The notes under the pieces: generated by a model
Database searches by the model: none
The model's input: only the letters and a program-made list of their open reading frames with translations
Told to the model about the DNA's origin: nothing
Assembly (NCBI RefSeq): GCF_000724545.1
Contig: NZ_JHBV01000031.1
Span: 62,001 to 126,000 of the forward strand
Length of the DNA stretch: 64,000 nt
Direction of reading: 5' to 3'
DNA from: Aureispira sp. CCB-QB1
Lineage (GTDB): Bacteria > Bacteroidota > Bacteroidia > Chitinophagales > Saprospiraceae
Shown here: positions 8,661 through 15,858 of the stretch, piece after piece
Position numbering within the stretch: position 1 is the first letter of the stretch
Layout: every line of letters begins with the position of its first letter
Position numbers and translations under genes: made by a program

Positions 8661-9740
8661 ATGGTAACAGGAACAGAGCTTAAGAAATTCTTTGAAGGAA
8701 AAAAAGTTTTTCTGACAGGACATACAGGCTTCAAAGGTGCTTGGATGACGGTTTGGCTGAATCGTTTGGGGGCGATAGTTAAAGGCTATGCTTTGGAAGC
8801 CGAAAACCCTTCGTTGTATGTTGATATAGATGGAGATCATTTGTGTGAATCGGTAATAGCAGATATTCGAAATGCACAGCAATTATCTAGTGCTGTTCAA
8901 GAGTTTCAACCCGATATTATTTATCATATGGCGGCACAACCATTGGTGTTGGATGCCTATAATCGCCCTGTATATACATTTGAAGTCAATGCCATTGGGA
9001 CGGCAAATTTGTTAGAAGCAGCAAAGTTGGTGGACAAAAAATGTACGATTATTAATATTACAACCGATAAGGTATACGAAAATAGAGAATGGTTTTATCC
9101 TTATCGTGAGAACGATCACTTGGGAGGCTATGACCCTTATAGTGCTAGTAAAGCTTGTGCAGAGTTAGTTAGTGCTTCTTATCGTTCTAGTTTTTTTAAT
9201 CTTAAAGACTACTCCAAACATCAAACGAGTTTGGCTACAGTACGTGCTGGAAATGTTATTGGTGGGGGAGATTGGGCAGAGAATAGGATTATTCCTGATA
9301 TTGTTCGGGCGGTGAGTGATGGCAAGCAAGTGACCTTAAGAAATCCTCATGCCGTGAGACCTTGGCAACACGTCTTAGAAGCATTGTATGGCTATTTGCT
9401 GTTGGCAATTCGCATGGACGAGGATCCTATTCGATTTTCTGAGCCTTATAATTTTGGTCCTTTGTTCGATGAAGCGATAACAGTAGAATTTTTAGTTCAG
9501 CAAGCAATAGAAGAATGGGGAAAAGGCTCTTACGTGGTAGAACAACAAAAAGGTCAGTTGCATGAGGCAAAACTGCTGCGCTTGGATTGTTCTAAAGCGG
9601 TCAATGAGCTAAAGTGGTATCCGCGATGGAATGCAAAACAGGCTATCCAGAATACAATTAAATGGTATAAAGAGGCTTTAGACAAAAAACAAAGTCCTTT
9701 AGAAATAACTCGTGCCCAAATTCAGGCTTATTTGTCTTAA
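8661..9740 (+). CDS. rfbG: CDP-glucose 4,6-dehydratase
   Basis: 359 residues, normal for the family. The NAD-binding loop is VFLTGHTGFKGAW (17-29), and the active site comprises ITTDKVYEN (Thr134/Asp136 region) and YDPYSASK with Tyr160 and Lys164. The product is CDP-4-keto-6-deoxyglucose, the branch point for 3,6-dideoxyhexoses and for CDP-linked branched or amino sugars. The usual next enzymes (RfbH/AscC 3-dehydrase, paratose or abequose synthase) are not present after this gene, which ends the operon. Either they lie elsewhere or an aminotransferase of this operon uses the CDP sugar. Confidence 0.95.
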   Translation: MVTGTELKKFFEGKKVFLTGHTGFKGAWMTVWLNRLGAIVKGYALEAENPSLYVDIDGDHLCESVIADIRNAQQLSSAVQEFQPDIIYHMAAQPLVLDAYNRPVYTFEVNAIGTANLLEAAKLVDKKCTIINITTDKVYENREWFYPYRENDHLGGYDPYSASKACAELVSASYRSSFFNLKDYSKHQTSLATVRAGNVIGGGDWAENRIIPDIVRAVSDGKQVTLRNPHAVRPWQHVLEALYGYLLLAIRMDEDPIRFSEPYNFGPLFDEAITVEFLVQQAIEEWGKGSYVVEQQKGQLHEAKLLRLDCSKAVNELKWYPRWNAKQAIQNTIKWYKEALDKKQSPLEITRAQIQAYLS

Positions 9741-10014
9741 TTTTTGAGTATTTTAGTCGAGTAATGCAGAATCACATTAAATTATTACAAAAAAAAACTG
9801 TTTTCCCTTGAAATTAAGGGGGATAGTAGTATATTAATTTTCCGAATCTCTTAAAAATAAGTTGATCCAAATTCGTGAGAATGTCTACGGTAAGAATGGT
9901 AACACTTACAAACTAAAATACCATTAACTCTAGACAAACTATAAACTATTCTTTCGTTTCACTTATTTGTAGCAAATTAAGGACTAGTTAAGTGCTTGAA
10001 AATACCCGATAAAC

Positions 10015-10962
10015 ATGAGTACCTTAGATTCTCCAACTAGACTCAAGGCAAGAAATATTATAAATAGTACCTGGTTTAATATGACCATATTAGGACTTAT
10101 TGTTCTAAATGGTTTACTAATTGGTGTGCAAACGTATAGCCACGTGCCAAGTTACATTCAGGTCGTACAGCTTTGCATCTTATTTGTTTTCTTTATAGAA
10201 GTAGTCTTGCGTTGGCACGGAAGGAGGAGCACTAGAGAGTACTTTGCCGATCGCTGGAATTGGTTTGATGTTTTCATTCTAGTTATTGGTATTATTCCTG
10301 AAGTTGCAGGGATTTTGTTTACCGACATGAACGATCAACAAAATTCTGTTTTTGCGACGTTGCGTGTCCTTAGAATTGTGCAATTGACCCGTTCTATTCG
10401 AGCAATAGAAGAGCTCAGAGTCTTAATAGGCGTCTTACTGAAGTCCATCAAATCTTTATCCTATATTGCGGTGTTATTCTTGCTTATTATGTACATCTAT
10501 GCTATAATGGGAGTCACACTTTTTAAGAATAAACAATACAGTCAATCCGAACATTTGGAATTGACGATTAGCAATCCAGATCCTTATGGTAGTTTAGGAG
10601 AGGCATTTTTTACCTTGTTTAGAATTTTAACAGGAGAGGATTGGACAGATTTGAGGTACAATCTATTGAAAAATGAATATACAGCTAAAGAGGATGGTAT
10701 GAATACGGTCCCTGCTGCTTCTAATTGGGTTGTAACCATCTATCATGTCTCTTGGATGGTTATTGCAGCTTATTTGCTCGTTAATTTAGTCGTTGGGGCA
10801 ATTGTTAATAACTTTCAACTGGTTTTGGATGCACGACGTGAAGAAGAAGAGCGATTTAAAAATAAAAAAGACAATCAAAATCCAGCTATCAATAATCCTG
10901 ATGATGGTCGAGATGATGATAAGTTGCCTCCAAGAAGAACAACCAAACGTCCAAAAGTTTAA
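10015..10962 (+). CDS. Single-domain voltage-gated cation channel (BacNav-like ion transport protein)
   Basis: 315 residues with one six-helix ion-transport domain. S1 is about 20-40, S2 47-67 and S3 82-102. S4 is 112-132 with regularly spaced arginines (Arg117, 120, 126, 129) in TLRVLRIVQLTRSIRA. S5 is about 147-170, the pore helix and filter 196-212, and S6 240-270. The filter reads FRILTGEDWTDL, with Glu208-Asp209, unlike the TLESW of NaChBac and closer to the TGEDW found in individual domains of eukaryotic calcium channels. The C-terminus is a charged tail (277-315) that could tetramerise as a coiled coil. It is monocistronic with about 274 bases upstream. Ion selectivity is not provable from sequence. 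Confidence 0.9.
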   Translation: MSTLDSPTRLKARNIINSTWFNMTILGLIVLNGLLIGVQTYSHVPSYIQVVQLCILFVFFIEVVLRWHGRRSTREYFADRWNWFDVFILVIGIIPEVAGILFTDMNDQQNSVFATLRVLRIVQLTRSIRAIEELRVLIGVLLKSIKSLSYIAVLFLLIMYIYAIMGVTLFKNKQYSQSEHLELTISNPDPYGSLGEAFFTLFRILTGEDWTDLRYNLLKNEYTAKEDGMNTVPAASNWVVTIYHVSWMVIAAYLLVNLVVGAIVNNFQLVLDARREEEERFKNKKDNQNPAINNPDDGRDDDKLPPRRTTKRPKV

Positions 10963-11024
10963 TACAGAACATCATCTCCTCCCTTACTCTGTTAAGAAAT
11001 AATAGAGTATGCTATAGGTATGAT

Positions 11025-11062
11025 CAAAAAAAATCCCATACAAAGCTTGTTGTACAGGATTT
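11025..11062 (-). terminator. Intrinsic terminator of the DUF3467 gene
   Basis: Read on the minus strand, AAATCC pairs with GGATTT and an inner TACAA pairs with TTGTA around a short loop, followed by a run of eight T. It lies 66 bases past the stop of the minus-strand gene 11128-11454. Confidence 0.6.
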
Positions 11063-11127
11063 ATCAACTCTTTTAGTATTGAACAACTCCACAGAAAAGT
11101 AATTTTCTAAACAAGAGTCGGCTGTGG

Positions 11128-11454
11128 TTAAGCTTGTCCTTTTGGAGTATTGAAATTCATTGGAAATGGATTGGTATTCAGATCTACATCTTTAATAGGT
11201 CCGTTGGCAGCTTCATAGCGTTTTAGATTTTCTCTCAAGGCATACATCAAACGCTTGGTTTGTTGAGGTGTCATGATAACTCTAGATTTGACCTTTGCTT
11301 TTGGAACATTAGGAACCAAACGAATGAAATCTAGAACAAATTCAGAATTAGAATGAGAAATGATACTCAAATTTGCATAAACACCTTCTGCTGTTTCTTC
11401 AGATAATTCAATATTAATTTCGTTTTGTTTTGGTTGATGATCGTTCATGAACAA
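11128..11454 (-). CDS. DUF3467 family protein
   Basis: 108 residues; an internal Met at codon 3 (11448) is an equally good start. The sequence INIELSEETAEGVYANLSII, then SNSEFVLDFIRLVP and VKSRVIMTPQQTKRLMYAL, matches the DUF3467 family, widespread in Bacteroidota and other phyla and of unknown biochemical function. It has no signal peptide or membrane helix, so it should be cytosolic, and it ends in a short proline-rich tail. It is encoded alone, convergent with the ion channel. Family membership is clear; role is not. Confidence 0.88.
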   Translation of the reverse strand: MFMNDHQPKQNEINIELSEETAEGVYANLSIISHSNSEFVLDFIRLVPNVPKAKVKSRVIMTPQQTKRLMYALRENLKRYEAANGPIKDVDLNTNPFPMNFNTPKGQA

Positions 11455-11942
11455 TTAACTTTTAAAGAACCTATTCGATTCTTTTATGATGGAATAATTT
11501 AGACCTATGCTGAGGATAGTCTTATAGATTTCATAGATATAATCAAATTAATACGATTTTCTCACAAAGTATTGATTATATAATATAAATAATTTTCATT
11601 ATTGGGATTCATTACAATAGATACAAGACCAAAATACGGAAAAAAATAGTAGAATTTAAGCTTTGACCCAGTCGGTATATTTTCTTTAAGAGTTTAATGA
11701 AACAAAATAGGCGAGTTCAAAAGAGAATGAAACGACTTTTAAGCCATTTTTTTTATGATAATTTTATAGAATGAACTTGCATAATCCTCTGAAAAGCTAT
11801 ATATTAAGTGTGCATTTTTTGTAGACATTGCAAAATGCAATAAAAAAAATATTTTTTCTGTCCCAGAGGTAACGTTTCGTTATTTTACAACATTAATTAC
11901 CAAAATAACAAAAACTCCTCACATTTATAAAACAATCTTATT
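11455..11942. other. Intergenic region between the DUF3467 gene and the lipoprotein array
   Basis: 488 bases of AT-rich sequence separating divergent genes, so it must hold promoters for both. I see no convincing -7 TAnnTTTG box, no long inverted repeat and no small gene. Confidence 0.6.
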
Positions 11943-12518
11943 ATGAAAAATATGTCAAAATTACTCATGCTAGTGGCAGTAGTTTTATTCGCTGTTTCTT
12001 GTGATAATGCTAACCCAACTCAAAGTGCTACAGTAGCAAGTGCTGATAAAATTGATTTGAATTCCCATCGTGGTGCTAAAGAAACTCATCAAACTATTGA
12101 CCGTTTCTCTCTAGCTGATATTGACGTAAATTTAGAGGCAATGGAAACCGTTGCAATGGAACAAATGAACCAAGAAAATGCAGATGCTCAGGATATTATG
12201 AATATGAATGCTGCATTGATGGGAGCTGAAAAAGAAGCTCAATTGCTAGAGGTAAAATTCTCTATGTCTGACGAGCCAGTAGAAAATGGTATGTTCATTT
12301 TTTCTATTGAATCTCCAGATGGTAAAAACTTGACATTGGAAATGTATGATGAGGAAGGTTATGCAAAAGTAGCTAATAACAAGTTTGATGTAACAGAAGG
12401 TAACAATTACAAAGCATTAAATGTTAATTCTATGGAAGATGGAGATTACTTATTCCGCCTAAAAGATGATGAAGGAAGAGAGTTAGTAAGAACCGTAAAC
12501 ATCAGCAATGAAAAATAG
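11943..12518 (+). CDS. Lipoprotein, paralog 1 of a four-member tandem family
   Basis: 191 residues. A signal peptide ends in the lipobox FAVSC with Cys20, so the protein is predicted to be a lipid-anchored envelope or surface protein. A variable linker (21-87) precedes a conserved domain (about 88-187). The shared landmarks are FSMSDEPVENGMFIF, LTLEMYDEEG, ANNKF, EGNNYKALNV and YLFRLKDDEGRELVR. The pattern of short beta strands ending in G-Y-x-F-R-L and a charged strand resembles the Ig-like fold of T9SS type A C-terminal domains, but this is an inference from strand pattern. A strong terminator follows at 12552. I do not recognise a named family or function. Confidence 0.85.
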   Translation: MKNMSKLLMLVAVVLFAVSCDNANPTQSATVASADKIDLNSHRGAKETHQTIDRFSLADIDVNLEAMETVAMEQMNQENADAQDIMNMNAALMGAEKEAQLLEVKFSMSDEPVENGMFIFSIESPDGKNLTLEMYDEEGYAKVANNKFDVTEGNNYKALNVNSMEDGDYLFRLKDDEGRELVRTVNISNEK

Positions 12519-12551
12519 TTAGAGCAAATTAGAATTGCCTATAAAATATAC

Positions 12552-12591
12552 AAATCGGGACACCTCACTATTAGGTGTACCCGATTTTTTT
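12552..12591 (+). terminator. Intrinsic terminator after lipoprotein paralog 1
   Basis: AAATCGGG-A-CACCT pairs with AGGTG-TA-CCCGATTT around a short loop and runs into seven T. It separates paralog 1 from paralog 2, indicating separate transcripts. Confidence 0.8.
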
Positions 12592-12611
12592 ATAACTTTT
12601 TTATTAATATT

Positions 12612-13157
12612 ATGCTAAATATGAAAATAACAAGTACATTTTTTATTTGCTCTATTGCTTTGACTCTAATGTCTTGTGAATCAGGAACAAGTCATATGGC
12701 TTCTACGGCTGTTAATGTAGGGGGATCTGTGACAGGGCAAAATGTGGTGAAGGAGCGTTTTGAATATGATGCTGCCAACCTTGAAATTATGGAACCTACT
12801 GGAATGAGAACGATCACAGAAGAAAACGTGCTAACAAATATTCATAGGAATTTAATGGCTGCAGAAAATGAAGCAGAATTATTGGATATTAAGTTTTCTA
12901 TGTCTGATGAACCAGTCGAAAATGGAGTCTTTATATTTGGAATAGAATCTGCTGATAATAAGATATTAACGATAGAAATGTATGATGAAGAAGGGTTTCA
13001 CTTAACTGCTAATAATAAGTTTCATATACAAGAAGGGAATAATTATAAAGCTTTAAATGTAAGTGGAATGGAAAATGGTACTTATGTTTTTCGACTTAGG
13101 GATGATAAAGGAAGAGAGATAAATAGAAAAGTCGATATTGCCCATGAACAAAAATAA
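12612..13157 (+). CDS. Lipoprotein, paralog 2 of the tandem family
   Basis: 181 residues from the ATG at 12612; the ATG at 12621 gives a more canonical signal peptide and may be the real start. The lipobox TLMSC has Cys22. The linker (23-77) is unrelated to those of its neighbours, whereas the domain from about 78 to 178 has the family hallmarks (FSMSDEPVENGVFIFGIES, MYDEEGF, EGNNYKALNV, YVFRLRDDKGREINRK). It begins only about 20 bases after the terminator of paralog 1, so its promoter must lie in or very near that terminator, or it is served by read-through. It is the most diverged of the first three copies in codon use. Function unknown. Confidence 0.83.
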   Translation: MLNMKITSTFFICSIALTLMSCESGTSHMASTAVNVGGSVTGQNVVKERFEYDAANLEIMEPTGMRTITEENVLTNIHRNLMAAENEAELLDIKFSMSDEPVENGVFIFGIESADNKILTIEMYDEEGFHLTANNKFHIQEGNNYKALNVSGMENGTYVFRLRDDKGREINRKVDIAHEQK

Positions 13158-13436
13158 AGAAAATTTGTTTTTATAAGTAAGAAAACATTATATCTTACTT
13201 GAAAATTTGTTGCTATTTGTTTTATGTAACGATTTGTTTTTTATCACATTTTTAAAGAAAAAAAAGTTTTTTTCAGAAAAAATAAAGATAAAATTTGTTT
13301 TTCTAAATTTAGAAAATTAACTTAGTATATAGACAAACGTATATGTAAACCTATTAACAACATAGATATACGGTAACATATTCCCCTTTTATACCATTAA
13401 TCAATATTAAAAACAGTTTTATTAAAAAAGAGAATT

Positions 13437-13991
13437 ATGAGAAAGTATACAAGTTTATTCGTCCTAGGGTTGTTTGTGATTATATTTACTGCATCTTGCA
13501 GCGACCAAAACAACACTAATAAACTAAATATAGATACAGAAACAACTAGAGCGGCTCAAGGTGAAGCAATGCAAGTAAACTTCCGTGGTCAAATGATTAC
13601 AATCGAAGCTGGAGATATGGTTGGTACTGCAAAAGCAATGAATTCAGAAGATGCGGATGCTGAAGCTGTTATGAATATTAACTCTACATTGATGGGAGCA
13701 GAGAAAGAAGCTCAATTGCTAGATGTAAACTTCACTATGTCTGATGAACCAGTAGAAAACGGTATGTTTATCTTTGGTATCGAAACAGAAGATGCTAAAA
13801 ACTTGACACTAGAAATGCACGACGAGGAAGGTTTTGCTATGGTTGCTAACAATAAGTTTGAAGTAACTGAAGGCAATAACTACAAAGCATTAAATGTTAA
13901 ATCTTTGGAGCCAGGTGCTTACAACTTCCGTTTGAAAGACGATATGGGCAAAGAATTGAACAGAGTTGTTCAAGTTGCAGAAACAAAATAA
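13437..13991 (+). CDS. Lipoprotein, paralog 3 of the tandem family
   Basis: 184 residues. The lipobox is FTASC with Cys21. The linker contains TTRAAQGEAMQVNF. The conserved domain (about 80-181) is closest to paralog 1: both have GAEKEAQLL before the FxMSDEPVENGMFIF block and similar codon choice. Shared features continue with LTLEMHDEEGF, ANNKFEVTEGNNYKALNV and YNFRLKDDMGKELNR. It has 279 bases of AT-rich sequence upstream and its own terminator downstream, so it is probably an independent transcription unit. The family expanded here by local duplication. Function unknown. Confidence 0.85.
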   Translation: MRKYTSLFVLGLFVIIFTASCSDQNNTNKLNIDTETTRAAQGEAMQVNFRGQMITIEAGDMVGTAKAMNSEDADAEAVMNINSTLMGAEKEAQLLDVNFTMSDEPVENGMFIFGIETEDAKNLTLEMHDEEGFAMVANNKFEVTEGNNYKALNVKSLEPGAYNFRLKDDMGKELNRVVQVAETK

Positions 13992-14013
13992 TATAAAATA
14001 CATATATTATATA

Positions 14014-14052
14014 AAATCTCCCTTCTAGAAAGAGAAGGGAGATTTTTTTTTT
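14014..14052 (+). terminator. Intrinsic terminator after lipoprotein paralog 3
   Basis: AAATCTCCCTTCT pairs perfectly with AGAAGGGAGATTT around a six-base loop, followed by a T run of ten. A textbook rho-independent terminator 22 bases past the stop. Confidence 0.9.
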
Positions 14053-14283
14053 CATCGTAGAGAATGAAAGGATGAAATGCTTATAGTTAAATTTTGAAGA
14101 TATTTAAAGTTTGAGGTAACAGTGTTTTGGATACAGGCATAGAATAAAATAACTATTGTATATTATTGTTTATAATAATAAAAATAGTAACTTAACCTTA
14201 TTGTTTGTTGATAAGAAGTCACTAAAACAGTAGTTTTCTAAAATTACAACGTAGCAGCATTACCAACTATAAAAAATCAACGA

Positions 14284-14306
14284 CCACGAAGTAACAGCGC
14301 AGCTAA
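14284..14306 (+). repeat. GC-rich intergenic repeat, unit I
   Basis: A 23-base copy of the unit beginning CCACGAAGTA and ending CAGCGCAGCTAA. Four other copies lie at 18245, 18428, 33444 and 37954 (minus). It has one change from the majority core. Confidence 0.75.
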
Positions 14307-14401
14307 GTGCTAAAATAAAATACCCCCAAATAATTAATAAGCCAACCAATTCAATTGGAAGCTTACTTAAAACCAGTTTTAAATTCATAAAACGAACAAA
14401 G

Positions 14402-15055
14402 ATGAAAAAACCGACACAATTTCTGACACTGTCTATTATTTGCTTATTATTCTTTTCATTAACTTCTTGCCAACAAGAGTGTGATTGTGAGAAGAAAGCA
14501 AAAATGTCTGATGCAACAACTAGAGCAGTAGACCTCGATGTTAACAAATCATTTAGAGAACGTCTTGTAAGCAGCGTCTCTAGCCAAGTAAGCACAGTAA
14601 AGGATGTTCCTCGATTTAAATTTACGATGGAGATGCTTCCAGAGGGAATCCAGCCACAAGATTTGGATATATTAACCAAAGACTTGAGCCAAAATAAAAG
14701 TGAGGCATTGGCTAATGTTGAAGCAACAGAGTTAGTGACGAGTATTTTTAATGCTTTGATTGCAGCAGAAAACTCAGAAAACCAACTAGCAGTTGAGTTT
14801 TCTATGTCTGACGAACCTGTCGATAACGGAAGCTTTATTTTTGGAATTAAGTCAGATGATGCACAAGATTTGACTTTGATGATGTACGATGAGGAAGGGT
14901 TTGGAGTTGTTGCCAATAATAAGTTTCAAGTTCAGGAGGGGAGCAATTACAAAGCGTTGAATGTAGCTAACTTGGAACCAGGAGGATATATTTTTAAACT
15001 GAGAAATGAGCAAGAGGGAAGAGAGTTAATTAGAAGAGTAGAAATCGCCGAATAA
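14402..15055 (+). CDS. Lipoprotein, paralog 4 of the tandem family
   Basis: 217 residues, the longest of the four. The lipobox is SLTSC with Cys23, followed by a cysteine cluster (QQECDCEKK). The linker of about 85 residues (25-112) shares a TTRAVDLD segment with paralog 3. The conserved domain (about 113-216) keeps FSMSDEPVDNGSFIFGIKS, MYDEEGFGVVANNKF, EGSNYKALNV and YIFKLRNEQEGRELIRR. It is the most divergent in the domain, with a one-residue insertion in the last strand. An antisense open frame at 14260-14916 is a shadow. It has its own terminator at 15079. Function unknown. Confidence 0.85.
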   Translation: MKKPTQFLTLSIICLLFFSLTSCQQECDCEKKAKMSDATTRAVDLDVNKSFRERLVSSVSSQVSTVKDVPRFKFTMEMLPEGIQPQDLDILTKDLSQNKSEALANVEATELVTSIFNALIAAENSENQLAVEFSMSDEPVDNGSFIFGIKSDDAQDLTLMMYDEEGFGVVANNKFQVQEGSNYKALNVANLEPGGYIFKLRNEQEGRELIRRVEIAE

Positions 15056-15078
15056 GGTATTATATTCGATTTATTTTA

Positions 15079-15118
15079 AAGGGTTGAACTGTATTACAGT
15101 TCAACCTTTTTTTTTTAA
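15079..15118 (+). terminator. Intrinsic terminator after lipoprotein paralog 4
   Basis: GGTTGAACTG pairs with CAGTTCAACC around TATTA, followed by ten T. It ends at the stop codon of the convergent gene 15115-15573. Confidence 0.88.
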
Positions 15119-15573
15119 CGCATTAAGTATAAAGGGAATAAGATGCGTGCGTCATACGAAAACTTTTGCTCGTGGGATTCTGGTAGTTTATAGTTTTTCA
15201 TAAAAGATCGAAAAAAGGCTTCTAACTCTATGGTATCTATATTGATAGAATTTTCGGATAAGATATACGTAATGTGGTCAAGGTTGCCATCCTTTGCAAA
15301 GAATACTTTTATCCAAATTTTTACACCTTTCAAATCAAAATCAATTTCTTCGGCATATTTTTCTATTGCCACCAAAATGTGCTGCCAGTTTTGTGTTGTT
15401 TTGATAAAATCAGCATCCGAGGCAGAAAAGAGAGAACTTTTGTAGCGAGAACTTAATTCCTCTAGTATTTCGCTACGTTGTGCTACATTGACGACTTTCG
15501 GGAAGTCGCTTTGTTGTGCCCAGACTTGGGTACTTAAACTAAAAAAGAGTAAAAAGGTTATTAAGTGATTCAT
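15115..15573 (-). CDS. Small secreted protein, unknown function
   Basis: 152 residues. A clear signal peptide (MNHLITFLLFFSLSTQVWA, cleavage before QQ) indicates export to the periplasm or beyond; there is no lipobox. The mature part has a helical first half (about 25-75) and a second half with alternating strands (GVKIWIKVFFAKDG, HITYILSEN, FSYDARILFPL). That arrangement faintly recalls the TonB C-terminal-like domain found in many Bacteroidota periplasmic proteins. The match is too weak to name. It converges on the lipoprotein array and diverges from the TonB-dependent receptor. I do not recognise it. Confidence 0.7.
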   Translation of the reverse strand: MNHLITFLLFFSLSTQVWAQQSDFPKVVNVAQRSEILEELSSRYKSSLFSASDADFIKTTQNWQHILVAIEKYAEEIDFDLKGVKIWIKVFFAKDGNLDHITYILSENSINIDTIELEAFFRSFMKNYKLPESHEQKFSYDARILFPLYLMR

Positions 15574-15858
15574 AGTTTTATGTTATAATATTTGATCAAT
15601 AGGCACCGAACAAGAGCTCAAAATCTAATTTAAACGAATTCTGCTTTCTTCTTGAGGTACTTAGTTTGCTCTTAGTTCAATATTTAGACCAAGAATGTAG
15701 TCTATGAAAACAGCAAATTGTTTTTTTTGCTAATAAAGCCGTATTTTGAGATGACTTAGACCCTAAGTCGATATTCTATCAAACGAAGAATACAGAAAAT
15801 TATTGGAGTAATCCACAGAGCATTATTTCAGAGGTGCGTAATTATAATAAAATAAGGT

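Larger units (their letters stand above)
13992..14401. other. Intergenic region between lipoprotein paralogs 3 and 4
   Basis: Holds the terminator of paralog 3 (14014-14052) and one copy of the GTAGCAGCGCAGCTAA-type intergenic repeat (14284-14306, with an A in place of the central G). The rest is AT-rich, without a recognisable gene. Confidence 0.7.

Noticed and set aside
14260-14916. A 218-codon open frame on the minus strand overlapping lipoprotein paralog 4
   Set aside because: The plus-strand frame has a lipobox and the family domain shared by three neighbours; the minus frame shows no recognisable domain and its start lies far inside the other gene.
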